DNA from: UBA11524 sp963590165 | GTDB lineage: Bacteria; Bacillota; Clostridia; Christensenellales; Aristaeellaceae | Reading direction: 5' to 3' | Assembly: GCA_963590165.1 (NCBI GenBank) | Contig: CAVANO010000015.1 | Coordinates: forward strand, 70,995 to 134,994 | DNA length: 64,000 nucleotides | In this document: one piece after another, positions 1-8,981 of the stretch | Layout: each line of letters begins with the position of its first letter | How positions within the stretch are numbered: the stretch's first letter is position 1 | Notes under the pieces: generated by a model | What the model was told of the DNA's origin: nothing | Databases searched by the model: none | What the model saw: the letters and a program-made list of their open reading frames with translations, nothing else | Program-made: the position numbers and the translations under genes

Positions 1-1446
1 CGGCAGACGGTTGATGAAGTGCGACGCGTTCGTGTACTCCGCCGCCTGACGCACCTGCTCGTCCGTGATATTCTCATCGCGCAGCCGGATATTGCTGGCG
101 ATGGTGCCGGTGAAGATGAACACATCCTGCTGCACCTGCCCGATGGCGGAACGCAGTTGCTCACGCGTCAGATCGCGGACATCAACGCCGTCAACGCGGA
201 TGCTGCCCTTCTGCACATCGTAATATCGCCCGATAAGATTTAATATAGAAGATTTGCCTGCACCCGTCGCGCCGACAAACGCCACCTTCTGTCCGGGCTC
301 GATGGTGAAGGATACGTCACGCAGCACCCAGTTCACACCGTCATACGCAAACCAGACGTGGTCGAACTCGATTCTGCCTTTGACAGCAGGCAGCTTTTTT
401 GCATCGGGGCTGTCGTTTACAATAGGTTTGACATCCAGGAGCGTGAAAATCTTCTCTGCCGAGGCGATGGCGCTCTGCAGGGTCGAAAACTGCTCCGCCA
501 GTTCCTGAATCGGCGTGAACAGCTGCGAAATGTAATCGGTGAACGTGTAGAGCATGCCGATGGAGATGACGCCATTCAGCACGAGTGAACTGCCGCCGCC
601 CAAGATAATCGCCGTCGCGATAATCGAGGAGAAATAGATGCTCGGGCGGAAGATGGCAAACACCATCATTTCACGCAGACCGGCACGGTAGAGCGATTCG
701 TTCTTTTGCTCGAATTCATCGCATTTTTCCTTCTCGCGCGCGAAAATCTGGATGACACGCATGCCGGAAAGGTGCTCGCTCAAGAAGGTGTTCAGTGTCG
801 TCAGACGCGTCCTGACCGTCTGATACGCCTTGCGGCTCAGCTTACGGAACACGACCGTCAGCGCCGCAACAACCGGCACCATCACGAGCGAGAGCATCGC
901 CATGCGCGGGTTCATCACGACCATAATGGAAATCAGCGCAATGATTTTGACGACGTTGCGGAACAGGCGGACAATCGTGTTGGCGTACAGGTCATTGACC
1001 GCCTCGGTGTCGTTGGTGATGCGCGTGACAATCTTGCCGACCGGCGTCAGGTCAAAAAAGCGCATAGACAGGCTTTCGACATGCGCCATCACCTCATTGC
1101 GCAGCGTGCTGACGATGTTCTGTCCGGTTTCCTGAATCTTCATGTACTGGACGCGGTTGCACAGGAACTGCAGCACGAGAATCAGGATATACAGTCCGGC
1201 CGCCTTCAAAATGCCCTGAAAGCGAACATCCGGTGCAAGCTCCTGCGCGCTGTCCTGCGTGATGTACAGGTCGATGGCATCGCCGATGATGCGCGGCCGC
1301 AGCACGTCAAACGCCGTCAGGAAAAGCACCAGCACGCAACAGAGTGCAACCGTCTTCTTGTACGGCTTCAGGTACTTCATCAGGCGCAGAAAGGCGTTTC
1401 CCTTATATTGCAGGTCGTTTGCTTCCTTCTTATTGTTCGTCTGCAC
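1..1446 (-). CDS. ABC exporter half-transporter (membrane + ATPase), 3' end outside window
   Basis: Second subunit of a probable heterodimeric type IV (MsbA/BmrCD-like) ABC exporter in the cell membrane. The visible 482 codons hold the six-helix membrane domain and the start of the ATPase domain with Walker A GATGAGKSS (about positions 252-280). The signature motif and Walker B lie beyond the window edge. I choose a GTG start at 1446 because GGGAGG sits about 8 nt upstream. The first ATG (1380) would remove the charged N-terminus and has no clear ribosome site. The GTG start overlaps the stop of the upstream ABC gene by 17 nt, so the two are translationally coupled. The family exports drugs, lipids or peptides; the substrate cannot be read from sequence. 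Confidence 0.88.
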   Translation of the reverse strand, partial: MQTNNKKEANDLQYKGNAFLRLMKYLKPYKKTVALCCVLVLFLTAFDVLRPRIIGDAIDLYITQDSAQELAPDVRFQGILKAAGLYILILVLQFLCNRVQYMKIQETGQNIVSTLRNEVMAHVESLSMRFFDLTPVGKIVTRITNDTEAVNDLYANTIVRLFRNVVKIIALISIMVVMNPRMAMLSLVMVPVVAALTVVFRKLSRKAYQTVRTRLTTLNTFLSEHLSGMRVIQIFAREKEKCDEFEQKNESLYRAGLREMMVFAIFRPSIYFSSIIATAIILGGGSSLVLNGVISIGMLYTFTDYISQLFTPIQELAEQFSTLQSAIASAEKIFTLLDVKPIVNDSPDAKKLPAVKGRIEFDHVWFAYDGVNWVLRDVSFTIEPGQKVAFVGATGAGKSSILNLIGRYYDVQKGSIRVDGVDVRDLTREQLRSAIGQVQQDVFIFTGTIASNIRLRDENITDEQVRQAAEYTNASHFINRLP

Positions 1447-3211
1447 TGTCGGCGCCTCCCTTCTCCTTGAGCTGCTCCTCAAGCTGCTGCTTGCGGTACA
1501 GGCTCTGATACAGCCCGCCGTTGTTGATGAGTTCCTCATGCGTGCCGTATTCCTCCACCTTGCCGTCATCGAGGACAAGAATGTGGTCGGCATCCTGAAT
1601 GGTGGAAATACGGTGCGCAACGATGATCGTCGTGCGTCCCTCGCGAAGGCGGCGCAGGTTGTTGAGAATCTGCCGCTCCGTGTCCGTATCGACGGCAGAC
1701 AGCGCATCATCAAGCAGCAGAATCGGTGCATCCTTCATCAGCGCACGGGCAATGGACGAGCGCTGTTTCTGACCGCCGGAAAGTGTCACGCCGCGTTCGC
1801 CGACAATCGTCTGATACGCATCGGGGAATTCGATGATGTTATCGTGAATGCAGGCATCCTTTGCCGCCTGTTCAACCGCTTCGAGGGACTTGTCCTCCGA
1901 GCCGAACGCGATGTTGTTCTGCAGCGTGTCCGAGAAGAGGAAGCTGTCCTGCGGCACACAGGCGATGTTCCTGCGCAGCACCTTCAGCGGAATCTCTTTG
2001 AGCAGATGCCCGTCAATCGTAATCATGCCGTCCGGCACATCATACAGACGCATGAGCAGGCTCGGCAGAGTGCTCTTGCCGGAGCCTGTCCGCCCGAGGA
2101 CAGCCAGCGTTTCTCCTGCCTTGACCGTCACGGAAACATCATCAAGCACAGTTGTTTCCGGCTGGTCGGGATAGGCGAAGGTCAGGTGATGGATGGCGAT
2201 GTCACCGTGCAGCGAGGTCAGGCTGCTGTCCGTCCGATCGCTGTCGACAATGTCGGGCTTCGCGTCGAAAATGCCGCAGAGGCGGCGCAGACTCGCCAGT
2301 CCCTGACTGACACTCGTAATGCACTCACCCACTGCCATCATCGGCCAGACGAGCATCGTCACGTACGAATTGAACGTGATGAACTGTCCGACATTGATTT
2401 CGCCGTAAATCGCCAGATAGCCGCCGTAGACGAGCGTCAGCAGGCTCGACAGACCCACGACAAGATCCAGCAGCGGCATAACGAGTGCCTGCAACCGCAC
2501 CACGCCGAGGTTTTTCTCGCGCGTGAAAGCGACTGTCTTGGCGAATGCGTATAGTTCCTTGCGTTCCTGCACGAACGCCTTGATGACACGGATGCCGGAA
2601 ACCGTCTCCTGCACCTGATCGGTCAGCGTCGAGAACGCCTCCTGCTTGGCAATGAAGCGCTTATGCATCAGCTTGCCGTAAAAATAATCGCCGAAGATAA
2701 TCAGAATCAGCGGAATGACCGCCACAAGCGTCAGTTTCGGGCTGACATACGTCATCATCTGCCAGAGCACAAGCACCATCATGACCGTCGCGTCAAACGC
2801 GCTGATGACCGTCATGCCCAGCAGTGCACGCACAGCCTGCAGGTCGTTGGTGAAATGCGCCATCAGGTCGCCTGTCTTGTGTTCATTATAATAGCGTGCA
2901 GACAGCGTCGACAGGTGCGAAAACAGGTCGCTGCGAACCTCCTTCTCGATGGAACGCGCTGCGCCGAAAAGGAAGATACGCCAGCAGAAGCGCCCGATTG
3001 CGATAATCACGCCGATGAGCACAATTTTCCATACCAGCGCCATCACGCCGTCCATGCCGAGCGTGTGTTGGTCAAGCCCATTGGTGATTTCGCCGGTGAA
3101 CTGCGGCACATACACGTTGACCGCATCGACCACGAAAAGTGCCAGAATTCCCAGAATGTACTGCCACCAGTGACGGCGAACGTACCGCCACGCCAGCTTC
3201 AATTCCTTCAT
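1430..3211 (-). CDS. ABC exporter half-transporter, Walker B glutamate replaced by Asp
   Basis: A 593-residue half-transporter: six membrane helices in residues 1-310, then an ATPase domain with Walker A GRTGSGKST (about 373), signature LSGGQ (about 477), Walker B ILLLD (about 497) and the H-loop AHR. The residue after Walker B is Asp (LLLDDALS) instead of the catalytic Glu. Known heterodimeric exporters such as BmrCD and TM287/288 carry one such degenerate ATP site, so this subunit should pair with the overlapping downstream gene, which I infer supplies the active site. GAGGAGG lies 7 nt before the ATG. The substrate is unknown. Confidence 0.92.
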   Translation of the reverse strand: MKELKLAWRYVRRHWWQYILGILALFVVDAVNVYVPQFTGEITNGLDQHTLGMDGVMALVWKIVLIGVIIAIGRFCWRIFLFGAARSIEKEVRSDLFSHLSTLSARYYNEHKTGDLMAHFTNDLQAVRALLGMTVISAFDATVMMVLVLWQMMTYVSPKLTLVAVIPLILIIFGDYFYGKLMHKRFIAKQEAFSTLTDQVQETVSGIRVIKAFVQERKELYAFAKTVAFTREKNLGVVRLQALVMPLLDLVVGLSSLLTLVYGGYLAIYGEINVGQFITFNSYVTMLVWPMMAVGECITSVSQGLASLRRLCGIFDAKPDIVDSDRTDSSLTSLHGDIAIHHLTFAYPDQPETTVLDDVSVTVKAGETLAVLGRTGSGKSTLPSLLMRLYDVPDGMITIDGHLLKEIPLKVLRRNIACVPQDSFLFSDTLQNNIAFGSEDKSLEAVEQAAKDACIHDNIIEFPDAYQTIVGERGVTLSGGQKQRSSIARALMKDAPILLLDDALSAVDTDTERQILNNLRRLREGRTTIIVAHRISTIQDADHILVLDDGKVEEYGTHEELINNGGLYQSLYRKQQLEEQLKEKGGADSADEQ

Positions 3212-3394
3212 GGATGCCTCCTCAAGAACGAATACATTTTATTTTATCAGATTTTATACCGCTTGTGCATCCTTTCGCTGAATTTTTCGTCCAGCTTTAC
3301 AGTCCGCATGGGAAATTGTTGAAGCATGGGCAGACTTTTCATTGCCTTCCTGACGAAATTCAAAAAAAATTAACAGGAAAGCACGGAAACATGC

Positions 3395-3423
3395 TTGTCA
3401 ATCGTGCCATGTTGGGGTATAAT
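3395..3423 (+). promoter_or_regulatory. Sigma-A promoter of the foldase gene
   Basis: TTGTCA, 17-nt spacer, TATAAT. It lies about 48 nt before the foldase start codon, in the divergent gap with the ABC exporter operon. Confidence 0.75.
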
Positions 3424-3470
3424 GAACGAAGTATCCCCGGAATGAAAATGGTGGAATGGAGAGTATGTTT

Positions 3471-4910
3471 ATGCAGAAAAAGACGTTGCTGGCGCTGATG
3501 CTGGTTCTGACGATGCTGCTCAGCGGCTGCTCGCTGATTGTCAAAGACGAGGCTGTTGATGAAGCCCGTGTGGTCATCCGCGTCGGCGATGACACGTATA
3601 CCAAGGCTCAGGTACAGGCGAATATCGATTATACCATTCAGCAGTATGAATATATTTACTCCCTGTATGGTCTCACGTTCGATTCGACCGATGAAGAAAC
3701 GATTTCCAGCATCACCGACAGCGTGATTGATGGCCTGGTGGAACGTTCCGTGCTGATTGCCAAGGCAAAAGAGCTCGGTCTTGATGAACTGACTGACGAA
3801 GAGAACGCGCAGCTCGATGAGGATGTGCAGTCCGAGCTGGAAACGCTGCGTGAGAGCGCCGCAACCAACTTCAGCCTGTCCACCGAAACGCAGTTGGAAG
3901 AAATTGAGGCGAAGCTGACGGAATACGGCTACACCGAGGAATCCATCCGCGAAAGCCTGCTCGAATCCCTGCTGATGGAAAAGGCAGAGGAATACACCAT
4001 CAAGGACGTCACGGTAACGGAAGAGGAAATCACGGCGGAATTCAACAGCAGGGTTGAAGAAGCCAAGACGAGCTATGAGAGCGATCTCGATGCATACGGC
4101 GAAGCGGTGCTGAACGGCGATACCATCTACTATCGTCCGGCAGGCTACCGCTATGTCAAGCAGATTCTCATCCAGTTCAACGAAGAGGACACCGACCTGG
4201 TCAGCGAGATTCAGTCCGCCCTCACGACCGCGCAGAGCGAGCAGACCACGGCTACGACTGCTTTGAACGATCTCAACGTAGAAGATGCGGAGAACCTTGT
4301 CGCGCAGGTGACTGTCGCTGTGAATGTCACATCCGATACACCCACCACCACGTTTGAAATCGCAAGCACGACCACAAGCTTCACCGAAGAACTTGATGAA
4401 GCCACTTCCGCAGCCGTGATTGCTGTCGCCGAGGCGAATGCCAAGGTGGCGTACCTCCAGCAGCAGCTCACTGTTGCCGAGGCGCTGGAATGGGCAAACA
4501 TCGTGGACGAAGCGGACGAAGTGCTCACTGCGTTGGATAACGGCGAGGATTGGGATACACTGGCTGCAGCGCATAACGATGACCCCGGCATGGCGGAAGG
4601 CTCTGAATACGCCGAGACCGGCTATCAGATCTGCGAAGGCTTCTCTTCCTTTGACTCCGCGTTTGTCGACGCTGCCATGCTGCTCGAAAAAGTCGGCGAC
4701 CACACGACCAGGATTGAGGGCAGCTACGGCTACTACATCATCAAGTACGTCGGTGACGTCGAAGAAGGCGCGGTTAATCTCGACACTGTCCGCGATATCA
4801 TCGAGCCTGATGTCCTGAGCACCAAGCAGGAAACTGTGCAGACCGAAACCATCGCCCAGTGGGTTTCCGATGCAAATGCTCAAATTGACAAGAGCGTCCT
4901 GGACGACTGA
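3471..4910 (+). CDS. prsA: PrsA/SurA-like parvulin peptidyl-prolyl isomerase lipoprotein
   Basis: Extracytoplasmic foldase anchored as a lipoprotein; helps secreted proteins fold after Sec export. The signal peptide ends in lipobox LLSGC, so the mature protein starts at Cys20. A SurA_N-like helical chaperone region (about 40-170) is followed by a parvulin domain whose first strand (YVKQILIQF) and later helices and strands are recognisable. A Thr/Ala-rich segment of about 100 residues (about 235-345) is inserted after the first parvulin strand. Three in-frame ATGs occur; I choose the third because GGAGAG is 7 nt upstream and the lipobox spacing fits. It has its own promoter and terminator. Confidence 0.85.
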   Translation: MQKKTLLALMLVLTMLLSGCSLIVKDEAVDEARVVIRVGDDTYTKAQVQANIDYTIQQYEYIYSLYGLTFDSTDEETISSITDSVIDGLVERSVLIAKAKELGLDELTDEENAQLDEDVQSELETLRESAATNFSLSTETQLEEIEAKLTEYGYTEESIRESLLESLLMEKAEEYTIKDVTVTEEEITAEFNSRVEEAKTSYESDLDAYGEAVLNGDTIYYRPAGYRYVKQILIQFNEEDTDLVSEIQSALTTAQSEQTTATTALNDLNVEDAENLVAQVTVAVNVTSDTPTTTFEIASTTTSFTEELDEATSAAVIAVAEANAKVAYLQQQLTVAEALEWANIVDEADEVLTALDNGEDWDTLAAAHNDDPGMAEGSEYAETGYQICEGFSSFDSAFVDAAMLLEKVGDHTTRIEGSYGYYIIKYVGDVEEGAVNLDTVRDIIEPDVLSTKQETVQTETIAQWVSDANAQIDKSVLDD

Positions 4911-4925
4911 TTCACTGTGATCATC

Positions 4926-4964
4926 AGCGGCTGTCTCCCCTAAGCGGGAGGCAGCTGCTTTTTA
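4926..4964 (+). terminator. Rho-independent terminator after the foldase gene
   Basis: GC-rich stem (GGCTGTCTCCC pairing with GGGAGGCAGC, one wobble) with a short loop and a run of five T. Confidence 0.85.
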
Positions 4965-4969
4965 TACCG

Positions 4970-4998
4970 TTGACATACTGCGTTGTATTTGCTACAAT
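4970..4998 (+). promoter_or_regulatory. Sigma-A promoter of the small membrane protein gene
   Basis: TTGACA, 17-nt spacer, TACAAT, directly after the preceding terminator. Confidence 0.85.
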
Positions 4999-5043
4999 AA
5001 TGGAAACAGCTGAACGGTTTTATAGTGGAGAGGAGCGAAGCGC

Positions 5044-5541
5044 ATGCGTTTGTTGATGATTGCCGCGATTGGCGCCCTCATTCTGCTTCTTCTGCTCTTT
5101 CTTCTACTGCACCACCGGAATAAGCAGAAAGCGGAACGTTTGCTTGTCGAGCGTGTCCGCACGACGGACGTGTATCAATCGCTCTATCCCGTCTTGCGGA
5201 CGGCAAGCCGCTGCTGTGTTGACCGCGTCATCATCCGCCGGAATGAGGTGCGCATCGTGCTCTTTCGTCCGATGAACACTGTTTGTCGTTTTATTTTCGA
5301 GGAGCGCGGCTTTGACCCCATCGCGGATGAACGTGTGCTGCATGCGCTGGCGCTGGCAATTTCCGCCGACATGGAGCAGCTGCGAGATGAGCACAATTAT
5401 TCATTCGCCGTACGCGAAGAAACCACCATGAACGGTCAGCGCGATGTCTGGTTTGAGTACAATATTCAGCCGCGCTATAAGGACATGATGACGAAGCGCT
5501 GGTATGAGAAGCCTGAAATCGAAGACGGGATTATTCGCTGA
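5044..5541 (+). CDS. Hypothetical membrane-anchored protein, 165 aa
   Basis: Family not recognised. One leucine-rich transmembrane helix (residues about 5-23) is followed by a His/Arg/Lys stretch, which predicts a cytoplasmic domain of about 140 residues of mixed alpha/beta character with no Cys/His motif other than one CC pair. GAGAGGAG lies upstream of the ATG and a consensus promoter about 45 nt upstream, so it is expressed. It is followed closely by the DUF4867-like gene with no visible terminator between, so co-transcription is likely. Confidence 0.7.
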   Translation: MRLLMIAAIGALILLLLLFLLLHHRNKQKAERLLVERVRTTDVYQSLYPVLRTASRCCVDRVIIRRNEVRIVLFRPMNTVCRFIFEERGFDPIADERVLHALALAISADMEQLRDEHNYSFAVREETTMNGQRDVWFEYNIQPRYKDMMTKRWYEKPEIEDGIIR

Positions 5542-5623
5542 CGCGGCAGGAATCCGGCGCTGTCCATCGAATAAGAATGATGTTCGCATCGGAATCGATG
5601 CAAAATAAGAGGAGGCAATTCCA

Positions 5624-6256
5624 ATGGAAATTCTGTCTGTATTTGACGCTGCATTCAAGCCCTACGGCCGTGTGGTTGAAGGCTATCCTGTGGACGGGCT
5701 GCTCAAGGCGCTTGCCGAAACGCCCTGCCCTGCCGGCACCGTTTATGTCCCGCGCGATGAAGCGATTCATGCAGCCCCCAACGCCGAAGCCATCGGCACA
5801 GGTCTCTTCGGCGGCATGCCGTTCCAGCTGGGCTATTGCAACGGCCACAACACGAAGCTGAACTGCCTGGAATATCACCGCGACAGCGAATTCAACCTCG
5901 GCACGGAGGACTTTATCCTGCTGCTGGCGACGCTCTCCGATCTGGAGGACGGCGAGCTGGACACCGCGAAAGTCAAGGCGTTCCGCGTGCCTGCCGGCGT
6001 GATGGTCGAGGTCTATGCAACGACGCTGCACTACGCACCCTGCCACACGGATGCTGCGAAGGGCTTCCGCGTGCTGGTCGCGCTGCCTGACAAGACGAAC
6101 ACTGACTTCCGTCCGGCTGACGGCGCGAACAAGCTCGACCGTACGCTGTGGGCACGCAACAAGTGGTTGCTGGCACATGCGGACAGCAGCGAAGCGAAGC
6201 AGGGTGCTGCCGTGCTGCTCAAGGGCGTCAACATCGACATTGCAGCAGATCTTTAA
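5624..6256 (+). CDS. DUF4867-like cupin-type protein
   Basis: A 210-residue soluble protein resembling the DUF4867 family of Firmicutes. The centre (YHRDSEFNLG, then HYAPCH about 45 residues later) has the His/Glu spacing of a cupin-like metal or sugar binding barrel, as in ureidoglycolate-lyase and sugar isomerase relatives. The function is not established; a role on a sugar or sugar acid is my inference. GAGGAGG lies about 7 nt before the ATG. The family call is from memory of sequence pattern and should be checked by profile search. Confidence 0.6.
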   Translation: MEILSVFDAAFKPYGRVVEGYPVDGLLKALAETPCPAGTVYVPRDEAIHAAPNAEAIGTGLFGGMPFQLGYCNGHNTKLNCLEYHRDSEFNLGTEDFILLLATLSDLEDGELDTAKVKAFRVPAGVMVEVYATTLHYAPCHTDAAKGFRVLVALPDKTNTDFRPADGANKLDRTLWARNKWLLAHADSSEAKQGAAVLLKGVNIDIAADL

Positions 6257-6288
6257 TTTCGCCTGACACGATTTTTTCTCGGAAACAC

Positions 6289-6317
6289 TTGCTTTTCCTT
6301 GCAGGATATGTTATACT
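6289..6317 (+). promoter_or_regulatory. Sigma-A promoter of rpmB
   Basis: TTGCTT, 17-nt spacer, TATACT, about 46 nt upstream of the L28 start. Confidence 0.75.
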
Positions 6318-6362
6318 GGACAAGCTTGATGTGTGCATACTCCAACAAGGAGGTGGATTTCC

Positions 6363-6575
6363 ATGGGTAAGTTTTGCGAGATCTGCGAAAAGGGTACGCT
6401 GAACGGCAACAATGTCAGCCACTCCAACCGTAAGACCCACCGTACCTGGGCGCCCAATGTGCAGAGCGTTCGCGTGGTGGTCAACGGTTCTTCCAAGCGT
6501 ATGAACGTCTGCACCCGTTGCCTGCGCAGCGGCTATGTTGTGCGTGCGCTGCCGAAGACCCACGAGGAAGCGTAA
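6363..6575 (+). CDS. rpmB: Ribosomal protein L28 (bL28), zinc-binding type
   Basis: A 70-residue large-subunit protein. Two CxxC pairs (C5/C8 and the CTRC near residue 50) form the zinc ribbon of the C+ form, and the ...NGNNVSHSNRKTHRTW core is diagnostic. Ribosome site AAGGAGG precedes the ATG. It is transcribed alone, between its own promoter and terminator, as is usual in Clostridia. Confidence 0.97.
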   Translation: MGKFCEICEKGTLNGNNVSHSNRKTHRTWAPNVQSVRVVVNGSSKRMNVCTRCLRSGYVVRALPKTHEEA

Positions 6576-6629
6576 TTCACCTGTTCGGGTGAAAAGCGTC
6601 AGCTTCTCAAGTAGAGTTTGCATCATGTT

Positions 6630-6663
6630 CCCCTGTCTGTTGTGCGACGGACAGGGGATTTTT
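6630..6663 (+). terminator. Terminator after rpmB
   Basis: Stem CCCCTGTCTGT / ACGGACAGGGG with one wobble, followed by ATTTTTA. Confidence 0.85.
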
Positions 6664-6700
6664 AGGTTTCGGCATTATCCCAATCAGCAAGCAGTTTTTC

Positions 6701-6801
6701 GGTCGCAGGCTTCGTTTGATCATTTGATTCCTTCGGCACAAAACAAATCTACGAAGGAAATGTGTACCGCGAAGGAGTTCGGACAGAAATCAGACGAAGC
6801 C
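6701..6801 (+). repeat. Degenerate copy of the interspersed repeat (also at 50.7 and 50.9 kb)
   Basis: Shares in order with the two copies near 50.7-51.1 kb: GGTCGCAGGCTTCG, CCTTCGGCA, a segment AAATGTG.A..GCGAAGGAG, and GAAATCAGACGAAG. The internal 60 nt of the full copies is shortened here. It fills most of the non-coding gap between the rpmB terminator and the dehydrogenase promoter. Confidence 0.55.
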
Positions 6802-6826
6802 TCTCACGTGTTTCGCTGTCAGAAGC

Positions 6827-6855
6827 TTGCATTTTGGGGCGCATTCCGCTATAAT
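6827..6855 (+). promoter_or_regulatory. Sigma-A promoter of the D-2-hydroxyacid dehydrogenase gene
   Basis: TTGCAT, 17-nt spacer, TATAAT; the start codon is 34 nt downstream of the -10. Confidence 0.8.
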
Positions 6856-6889
6856 GCAATCAATCAACCCGATGAGGAGGTTTTTCATC

Positions 6890-7831
6890 ATGAAAATCGT
6901 TGTGCTGGACGGTGCCGTGGAAAATCCCGGCGACCTAAGTTGGGATGCCTTGGGTGCACTGGGCGAGCTGACTGTCTATGACTATACCGCCGCAGAGGAT
7001 ATCCTTCCCCGCATCGGTGACGCGCCCGTCATCCTGACGAACAAGACGCCCATCACCCGTCAAACGATGGATGCATGCCCGAATCTGCGCTATATCGGTG
7101 TACTGGCGACCGGCTATAATGTGGTCGACGGCGCCGCCGCCAAGGAAAAGGGCATCCTCCTCACGAACGTCCCCACCTATGGCACGCAGGCAGTCGCGCA
7201 GTTTGTCATGGCGCAACTGCTCGAAATCTGCCACCGCATCGGTCATCATAACGATGCCGTGCAGCAAGGGCGCTGGTCAGCCTGCCGCGATTTCGCGTTC
7301 TGGGATTATCCGTTGATGGAACTTGCGGGCAAGACGTTCGGCATCATCGGCTATGGCCGAATTGGACAGGCAACCGCGAAGCTCGCGCGCGCATTCGGCA
7401 TGAATGTCATCTACTACAGCCGTCACGGTTCCGGCGAAGGTGCCGTCACGCTCGATGAGCTGTATGCGCGCAGCGACATTGTTTCGCTCCATTGCCCGCT
7501 GACAGCGGAAAATGCCGGCATGATTGACAAGGCTGCCATCGCGAAGATGAAGGACGGTGTCATCCTGCTCAACACGGCACGCGGCGGACTGATTAACGAG
7601 GCTGACCTGCGCGAGGCGCTTGTATCCGGCAAGGTGTATGCTGCCGCATCGGACGTTGTATCCACCGAACCGATTCGCGCGGACAATCCGCTGCTCGGTC
7701 TGGACAACATGCTCATCACGCCGCACATCGCGTGGGCAAGCCACGAGGCACGTCAGCGGCTGATGGACACGGCGGTCGACAATGTCCGGCAGTTCCTGAA
7801 CGGCACGCCGGTTAATGTCGTGAATCGGTAA
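6890..7831 (+). CDS. D-2-hydroxyacid dehydrogenase (glycerate/hydroxypyruvate reductase type)
   Basis: A 313-residue NAD(P)-dependent oxidoreductase that interconverts 2-keto acids and D-2-hydroxy acids. The Rossmann motif GYGRIGQ lies near residue 163. The family's catalytic Arg (NTARGG), Glu (VVSTEP) and His (TPHIAW) are all present. The pattern is closest to HprA/glycerate dehydrogenases, but the exact substrate is an inference. The start is fixed by GAGGAGG 9 nt before the ATG, although the frame stays open further upstream. It is monocistronic, ending at a shared terminator with the convergent repressor gene. Confidence 0.9.
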   Translation: MKIVVLDGAVENPGDLSWDALGALGELTVYDYTAAEDILPRIGDAPVILTNKTPITRQTMDACPNLRYIGVLATGYNVVDGAAAKEKGILLTNVPTYGTQAVAQFVMAQLLEICHRIGHHNDAVQQGRWSACRDFAFWDYPLMELAGKTFGIIGYGRIGQATAKLARAFGMNVIYYSRHGSGEGAVTLDELYARSDIVSLHCPLTAENAGMIDKAAIAKMKDGVILLNTARGGLINEADLREALVSGKVYAAASDVVSTEPIRADNPLLGLDNMLITPHIAWASHEARQRLMDTAVDNVRQFLNGTPVNVVNR

Positions 7832-7865
7832 AAGAAAAGCAACAAGCCTACCCATCTTTCGCCAT

Positions 7866-7910
7866 CAAAAAAGCTGTGAAGGACATTTCGCCCTTCACAG
7901 CCGTTTTATT
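7866..7910. terminator. Bidirectional terminator between dehydrogenase and LacI-type repressor
   Basis: Ten-bp stem GCTGTGAAGG / CCTTCACAGC flanked by an A-run on the left and a T-run on the right, so it can serve both convergent genes. It overlaps the 3' end of the repressor gene slightly. Confidence 0.8.
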
Positions 7911-8925
7911 TTTCCTTGCACACGCCAAGCGACTCGCCCTCGAGCAGCTTGACCGGAATGACAGCCGTTTCGCTGCCGGCAGTACGCGGATTTTCGATGC
8001 GGTCAATCAGGAATTCTGCAGCCTGTGCGCCGATGCGCTTCGTGTCCTGCTCAATCGTCGTCAGCCGAGGCTGAAGCAGCTGCGTCAAGCGGATCCCGTC
8101 ATAGCCTGCGATGGACAGATCATCCGGCACACGCAACCCAAGCATTTTCGCCGCCTGCAGTGCGCCGAGTGAGGACTGGTCATCCGGCATCAGGATGCAT
8201 GTCGGCGGCTTTTGCAGGTGCATGAGGTTCAAAACCGCCTGCATGCCTGCCGCCGGATTGTCGTACACACTTTCGACGACGTAATCAGGGTCGACCTCGA
8301 TGTTGTGCTCCTGCATCGCGCGATAGAAGCCGGTGACGCGGTTTTCCGTAACGGACGAGCGCTTGCCGTGCACATAGGCAATGCGTCGATGTCCCTTTGA
8401 GACGGCATTCGCGACAAGCATCTTTACGCCGTTGATGTTGTCGGAAAGGACACATGAGCGGTTATTGAAGCTATGGTCGATGGTCACGGCAGGGATGTCG
8501 CTATCCACGAGCTCAATGACCTCCGGCGCATAGAAATTCGCGCAGACAACGCACACGCCGTCGAGATTCCGGTAGCGGCAATGCTCCAGATACGTCATGC
8601 CCGTCCAGCCGATATGGTGGTTGATGAACGTGATATCATAGCCGCGCCGCTCGCCTTCCGACTTAAACGAATCCAGCACGGAGGCAAAGAAGCTATGGGT
8701 CAGACCTGTGCCACTCTCCTCCTGGAAGAGCACGCCGAGGTTATAGGAGCGGTTCGTCTTGAGCGTACGCGCGATCGCATTGGGATAATAGCCGATTTCA
8801 CGTGCGGTGCGCTGCACCAGTTCACGCGTCTCCGCGCTGATATCCGCGTAATTGTTGAATGCCTTGCTGACTGTCGAAATCGACAGACCGCACTTAGCAG
8901 AAACGTCCTTGATTGTTACAGCCAC
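7906..8925 (-). CDS. LacI/GalR family transcriptional regulator
   Basis: A 339-residue repressor: N-terminal helix-turn-helix with hinge (TIKDVSAKCGLSISTVSKAFN, residues 4-24) and a periplasmic-binding-like effector domain (about 60-335) with YDGIRLTQLLQPRLTT near the end. The family binds sugars or nucleobases and releases a palindromic operator. A perfect AAACCGGTTT palindrome lies just downstream of its own -10 box, so it probably represses itself. The convergent dehydrogenase is not obviously a target. The effector is unknown. Confidence 0.93.
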   Translation of the reverse strand: MAVTIKDVSAKCGLSISTVSKAFNNYADISAETRELVQRTAREIGYYPNAIARTLKTNRSYNLGVLFQEESGTGLTHSFFASVLDSFKSEGERRGYDITFINHHIGWTGMTYLEHCRYRNLDGVCVVCANFYAPEVIELVDSDIPAVTIDHSFNNRSCVLSDNINGVKMLVANAVSKGHRRIAYVHGKRSSVTENRVTGFYRAMQEHNIEVDPDYVVESVYDNPAAGMQAVLNLMHLQKPPTCILMPDDQSSLGALQAAKMLGLRVPDDLSIAGYDGIRLTQLLQPRLTTIEQDTKRIGAQAAEFLIDRIENPRTAGSETAVIPVKLLEGESLGVCKEK

Positions 8926-8960
8926 TGCATCAGCCTCCCCTCGCCTTGGCTGTTTTTGCT

Positions 8961-8970
8961 AAACCGGTTT
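8961..8970. promoter_or_regulatory. LacI-type operator AAACCGGTTT
   Basis: Perfect 10-bp palindrome with the central CG step typical of LacI/GalR operators. It lies about 12-21 nt downstream of the -10 box of the repressor gene, a position that would block transcription. Confidence 0.7.
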
Positions 8971-8981
8971 CGTTCCTGTTT

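Noticed and set aside
6535..6981. Plus-strand ORF overlapping the L28 end and the dehydrogenase start
   Set aside because: It crosses a terminator, a repeat and a promoter, and lacks a ribosome site and coding character.
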